Of a stretch of 17,988 bases of DNA, positions 14,344 to 17,988 are shown piece after piece; position 1 is the stretch's first letter, and each line of letters starts with the position of its first letter. The notes under the pieces were generated by a model. It searched no databases, was not told where the DNA came from, and saw only the letters and a program-made list of their open reading frames with translations. The stretch covers positions 1 through 17,988 of the forward strand of contig VEOV01000154.1 in NCBI GenBank assembly GCA_012026855.1, given 5' to 3'. This stretch comes from Geobacter sp. (GTDB taxonomy: Bacteria; Desulfobacterota; Desulfuromonadia; Geobacterales; DSM-12255). A program made the position numbers and the translations under genes.

Positions 14344-14877
14344 ATGAAGAGAGTGCTATTACTGCTGTCGGCAATCATGCTGATGATGACAGGCTGTAAC
14401 CCGGCCAAGACCGGTGCAGCGCCACAAAAAATAACCTCAGACGACATACGGGTCTATTCGGTTGCGGCCAAAGGATACATCATGACCAAGAAAGTAGTGA
14501 AAAGCGACGAGGAATGGCGCAAACAACTCAGCCCTGATGCATACCAAATTACCAGAAAGCAAGGGACTGAGCCATCATTCAGCGGGGCAACCTGGAACAA
14601 CCACGAGAAAGGGATTTACCGTTGTGTCTGCTGCGGTAACGACCTGTTCAGCTCGGAACATAAATATGAATCCGGCACCGGCTGGCCAAGCTTCTGGAAG
14701 CCGATCGCTCCGGAAAATGTTACCGAGCGGGTTGACAGGTCTCTGTTCACGAAACGGATAGAAATTATCTGCAGCAGGTGTGACGCCCATTTGGGGCATG
14801 TTTTCGATGACGGCCCGAAACCGACCGGTTTGCGCTACTGTATGAACTCGGGGGCAATGACGTTCAGCAAGGAGTAA
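14344..14877 (+). CDS. msrB: Peptide methionine-(R)-S-oxide reductase MsrB, lipoprotein
   Basis: The protein is 177 residues with a type II signal: MKRVLLLLSAIMLMMTGC has the lipobox Cys at 18, so the enzyme is predicted to be membrane-anchored outside the cytoplasm. The MsrB domain shows zinc CxxC pairs (CVCC and CSRC), SGTGWPSFW, HLGHVFDDGP and RYCMNSG with catalytic Cys166. A ribosome-binding site (GAGGAGAG) lies just before ATG 14344. It is a partner of the preceding MsrA. Its stop abuts the stop of the convergent acyl-CoA ligase with no base between them. Confidence 0.93.
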   Translation: MKRVLLLLSAIMLMMTGCNPAKTGAAPQKITSDDIRVYSVAAKGYIMTKKVVKSDEEWRKQLSPDAYQITRKQGTEPSFSGATWNNHEKGIYRCVCCGNDLFSSEHKYESGTGWPSFWKPIAPENVTERVDRSLFTKRIEIICSRCDAHLGHVFDDGPKPTGLRYCMNSGAMTFSKE

Positions 14878-16527
14878 TCAGGAGGAGTATTTTTCCCTGA
14901 GGGTCACCTTGCTGATCTTGCCGACGCTGGTCTTGTCGATGAGGTCGACAAAGTGCACTTTGAGGAGCAGCACCTGCTTACTGATCACCCCTTTGTCGGC
15001 ATATCCCTTGACAAAGGCAGCGATCTCCTTCTCTGTGGCGCTTATCTCAGGCCGCTTGACAACCAGCGCCAGGGGCCGTTCCCCCCATTTTTCGTCCTGG
15101 ATGCCGATTACTGCCACCTCGGCTACAGCAGCATGATGGGCAATAATATCCTCCAGTTCCAGTGAAGAGAGCCATTCCCCCGCCACCTTGATGACATCCT
15201 TGGTGCGGTCGGTGATCTTTACAAAGCCGAGTTCATCGCGCTGCGCCACATCACCGGTATGAAGGTAGCCACCCTCCCAGAGCCGCTCTGACGCCTTGAC
15301 ATCCTTGAGGTAACCCTGGGTCAGCCAGGGGGCCCGCACCACCCCCTCGCCGACGCTCCTGCCGTCCCACGACTGTTCTACCAGTTCGCCATCAGCAACT
15401 TTAAGATCAACCAGCGGGATGGTTCTACCGGTCTTGCAGCGGATTACTGCCTGCTCCTCTGGCGACAACTCAAGCATCTCCGGTGTCAGTTGGGCCAGGG
15501 TAAGAATGGGGCAGGTCTCGGACATGCCGTAGCCGGTGAAAACGTCGATACCGCGGCTCAAGGCATCCAGGCAGAGCGCCCGCGACATCGCCGCGCCACC
15601 AATGATCAACTTCCATCCGGAGAGATCGATCCTTTGGGCATGGGGGTGTTTGAGCAGCATATGGAGGATAGTCGGTACACAGTGGGAGAAGGTTACCCCC
15701 TCCTTCTCCACCAGCTCCAGCAGGGTATCGGGCACATAACGTCCCGGGTAGACCTGCTTGACACCAAGCATGGTGGCCACATAGGGAAGCCCCCAGGCAT
15801 GGACATGGAACATGGGGGTGATGGGCATGTAGACATCATGGCGGTTGAAGCCCCCCTGCCCTCCGGTTGAGGCCAGGGCGCTCATTACCGCGAGAGTGTG
15901 CAGTACCAACTGCCGCTGGCTGAAATAAACCCCTTTTGGCATGCCGGTGGTGCCGGTGGTATAGAAGGGCGTGGCGCGAATATTCTCATCGAAGTCAGCA
16001 AACTCATACTCATCCGAAGCAGCTGCCACCAGTTCCTCGTACTCGCCGGCAAACGGGATGGACGCAGCTGGGGTAGCCGGCTCATCGTTAAGCAGCACAT
16101 ATTTTTTGACGGTATCGATCCGGCCGCGGATCTGTTCGATGATCGGCAGGAACTCGCCATTGACCAGAAGAACATCGTCTTCGGCATGGTCGATGGTGTA
16201 AAGAATCTGCTCCGGCGACAACCGGACATTGATGGTGTGCAGCACTGCGCCGATCATCGGCACTGCAAAGAAACACTCCAGATAGCGATGGGAATCCCAA
16301 TCCATGACAGCAACAGTATCGCCCGGTTTGACTCCGAGTGCGGTCAAGGCGTTGGCCAGTCGCTGCACCCGCCGGCGCAGCTCACGATAGCTGTAGCGGA
16401 AAGTGCCGCGATAGACGATCTCCTGCTCAGGATTATCAACCACCGGACAGAAGAGCAGGTTTTTTATCAGCAGCTGATAGTCATACGCCGATTCAGTCCG
16501 GGGAATATTGAGATTCTTCACTGCCAT
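14878..16527 (-). CDS. AMP-dependent fatty-acyl-CoA ligase family protein
   Basis: The protein is 549 residues from ATG 16527 with GGAGG just upstream on the minus strand. The adenylate-forming motif YTTGTTGMPKG is at residues 189-199. GYGMSETCP, YLHTGDVAQRDELGFVKITDRTKD (ATP/AMP contacts) and a C-terminal VGKISKVTLREKY with the catalytic Lys are all present. It activates a carboxylic acid to acyl-AMP and then to CoA thioester; a medium- or long-chain fatty acid substrate is likely, since the family resembles those ligases. It lies 6 bp downstream of pyrG on the same strand and may be co-transcribed. There is no membrane segment. Confidence 0.88.
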   Translation of the reverse strand: MAVKNLNIPRTESAYDYQLLIKNLLFCPVVDNPEQEIVYRGTFRYSYRELRRRVQRLANALTALGVKPGDTVAVMDWDSHRYLECFFAVPMIGAVLHTINVRLSPEQILYTIDHAEDDVLLVNGEFLPIIEQIRGRIDTVKKYVLLNDEPATPAASIPFAGEYEELVAAASDEYEFADFDENIRATPFYTTGTTGMPKGVYFSQRQLVLHTLAVMSALASTGGQGGFNRHDVYMPITPMFHVHAWGLPYVATMLGVKQVYPGRYVPDTLLELVEKEGVTFSHCVPTILHMLLKHPHAQRIDLSGWKLIIGGAAMSRALCLDALSRGIDVFTGYGMSETCPILTLAQLTPEMLELSPEEQAVIRCKTGRTIPLVDLKVADGELVEQSWDGRSVGEGVVRAPWLTQGYLKDVKASERLWEGGYLHTGDVAQRDELGFVKITDRTKDVIKVAGEWLSSLELEDIIAHHAAVAEVAVIGIQDEKWGERPLALVVKRPEISATEKEIAAFVKGYADKGVISKQVLLLKVHFVDLIDKTSVGKISKVTLREKYSS

Positions 16528-16533
16528 CCTCCG

Positions 16534-17988
16534 CTATTTTCTCTGGCCCATTGCCGAAGCAATGAAAGCCTTGAACAGCGGATGGGGATTGAGCGGCCGT
16601 GACTTGAATTCCGGATGGAACTGGCAACCGAGGAACCAGGGGTGATCGGCAATCTCCACCACCTCAACCAGATCACCCTCCTTGTAAATTCCGGAGAGCA
16701 CCAGGCCGTTCTTGGTGAGAATCTCCCGGTAATCGTTGTTGAATTCAAAGCGATGGCGATGGCGTTCTGATATTTCGGCGCCGCCATAGGCCTTCTGGGC
16801 AAAAGTCCCCTTGGTGAGAGAACAGGGATAGGCGCCAAGGCGCATTGTCCCACCCTTCTTGACAACCCCCTTCTGCTCCTCCATCAGGTGAATGAGCGGA
16901 TTGGCGCAGTCGATGCGGAACTCGCTGGAGAAGGCGTCTTCCAGGCCGCAGACGTTCCGGCCGAACTCCACAACCGCCATCTGCATACCGAGGCAGATGC
17001 CGAAGAACGGCACTTTTTTGGTCCGGGCGTATTCAATGGCAGCAATCTTCCCTTCCGTGCCACGCTCTCCGAAACCACCTGGCACCAGAATGCCGTCAAC
17101 ATCGGCAAACGCCTCAGTGACGCCATCCTGCTCGATTTTTTCCGAATCCACGTATTTGAGATTTACACGGCAGTCATTGCCGATGCCACCATGGGTCAGG
17201 GATTCTGCCAGAGACTTGTAGGAATCGGCCAGATGGACGTATTAGCCGACAATGGCAATGGTAACCGCCCCGTTGGCCGGAGTGCGCAGCTTGTCAACCA
17301 CACTCTGCCAGGGGGAAAGATCGGGTGACTTGGTCCAGATGTTGAGCTTCTCCACCACCTGATCATCAAGCCCCTCGGCATGCAGCGCCTGGGGTACGGC
17401 ATAGATATGATCGGCATCGGGCGAGGTGATGCCCGCTTTCTCGTCGACGTTGCAGAACAGGGCGATCTTCCGCTTCAGCTCCTTGGGGACCTCCTGCTCA
17501 CAGCGGCAGAGGAGAATGTCTGGCTGGATACCGATCTGCTGCAGCTCCTTGACCGAGTGCTGGGTCGGCTTGGTCTTCAGTTCACCGGCAGTCTTGATGT
17601 ACGGCACCAGGGTCAGGTGGATGTAGAGCACATTGCCGTGACCTCGCTCTGCCTTGAACTGGCGTATTGCCTCCAGGAAGGGCAGCGATTCGATATCGCC
17701 GACCGTGCCGCCGATTTCAACGATGGCGACGTCGGGATGGCCGTCCCACGTCGAACGCGCACCGCGCTCGACGAAAGCCTGAATTTCGTTGGTGATGTGC
17801 GGAATGACCTGAACGGTCTTGCCGAGATACTCGCCACGGCGCTCCTTACGGATCACCGATTCGTAGATCTGGCCCGTCGTGAAGTTGTTCGCACGACGCA
17901 TCTTGGCGCTGATGAAGCGCTCATAATGGCCCAGATCGAGGTCGGTTTCCGCACCGTCCTCGGTGACAAACACCTCGCCGTGCTGAAA
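16534..17988 (-). pseudogene. pyrG: CTP synthase pyrG, 5' cut by window and interrupted by an in-frame stop
   Basis: The frame runs from the right edge (FQHGEVFVTEDG on the minus strand) to TAG at 16534. It covers the amidoligase domain and the glutamine amidotransferase domain (catalytic FFGICLGMQ and C-terminal CQFHPEF). It makes CTP from UTP, ATP and glutamine and is normally essential. At 17242-17244 a TAA sits in place of the conserved Lys of 'VGKYVxLxDSY'. The frame continues unchanged on both sides, so this is a nonsense codon rather than a frameshift, possibly a single-base error from AAA. In addition, the first 95 or so visible residues look betaproteobacterial while the rest looks Geobacter-like. 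If the stop is an artefact the gene is a normal CDS. Confidence 0.82.

Noticed and set aside
13725..14877. MsrA/MsrB as part of the lasso maturation system
   Set aside because: The core has no Met, a 200-bp gap with a hairpin separates them from the exporter, and exported MsrA/MsrB pairs are common housekeeping genes.
15898..16602. A 234-codon + strand frame opposite the acyl-CoA ligase
   Set aside because: It lies antisense to a gene with all adenylate-forming motifs; the long frame is a by-product of GC-rich codon use.
1..17988. CRISPR array, tRNA or rRNA genes
   Set aside because: I saw no regularly spaced repeats and no tRNA or rRNA-like sequence by eye on either strand.

Overview
The window appears to come from a Geobacter-like desulfuromonad (Desulfobacterota). 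The evidence is the family resemblance of the pyrG 3' part, the acyl-CoA ligase, the MauE-type protein and an intergenic repeat. It is a protein-dense, GC-rich fragment cut at both ends: the left edge lies inside an asparagine-synthase-like gene and the right edge inside pyrG. I had no database access, so taxonomic statements come from memory of these families.

Positions 1-13524 are best read as one large lasso-peptide (RiPP) locus. Core biosynthesis consists of an asparagine-synthase-type cyclase (end only, 1-325), a 59-residue precursor not previously called because of its size (2797-2976), a transglutaminase-like B2 leader peptidase (11203-11679) and an ABC exporter (11698-13524). The precursor has a WxxPxL leader motif, Thr at -2 and a 19-residue core GKAKTCAFECGLKGGYALS. 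Gly1 and Glu9 are spaced for a nine-residue macrolactam ring, and the C-terminus is Ser. Around these lie many candidate tailoring genes: a SAM-dependent methyltransferase/spermidine-synthase-like protein (322-1128), a CxxCxxCC protein (3102-3671), a Cys-cluster/sulfotransferase fusion (3675-5285), an HPr-kinase-like kinase (5282-6220), two more sulfotransferases (6217-7089 and 10396-11178), a TPR protein (7297-7980), an exported rhodanese (8161-8574), a MauE/DoxX membrane protein (8832-9317) and an N10-formyl-THF-type formyltransferase (9426-10355). A phage tail-collar (microcystin-dependent-protein-like) gene and a divergent DUF6916-like gene sit inside the locus at 1277-2417.

The locus carries scars of internal duplication. 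A rhodanese remnant (about 2609-2716) lies just upstream of the intact precursor. The intact rhodanese (8161-8574) lies just upstream of a short reading frame (8696-8806) that looks like a frameshifted leader of a second precursor. A remnant of a second copy of the 10396-11178 sulfotransferase lies at 7086-7290. The order rhodanese, precursor, sulfotransferase therefore occurs twice, with different members decayed in each copy. No RiPP recognition element (PqqD-like B1) protein is visible; it may lie to the left of the window.

From 13725 onward the content is housekeeping. An exported MsrA and a lipoprotein MsrB are on the + strand. Convergent to them on the - strand are an AMP-dependent acyl-CoA ligase and pyrG. 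The pyrG reading frame has an in-frame TAA in the middle, and its N-terminal third looks betaproteobacterial while the rest looks Geobacter-like. This suggests either intragenic recombination or an assembly chimera near the right edge.
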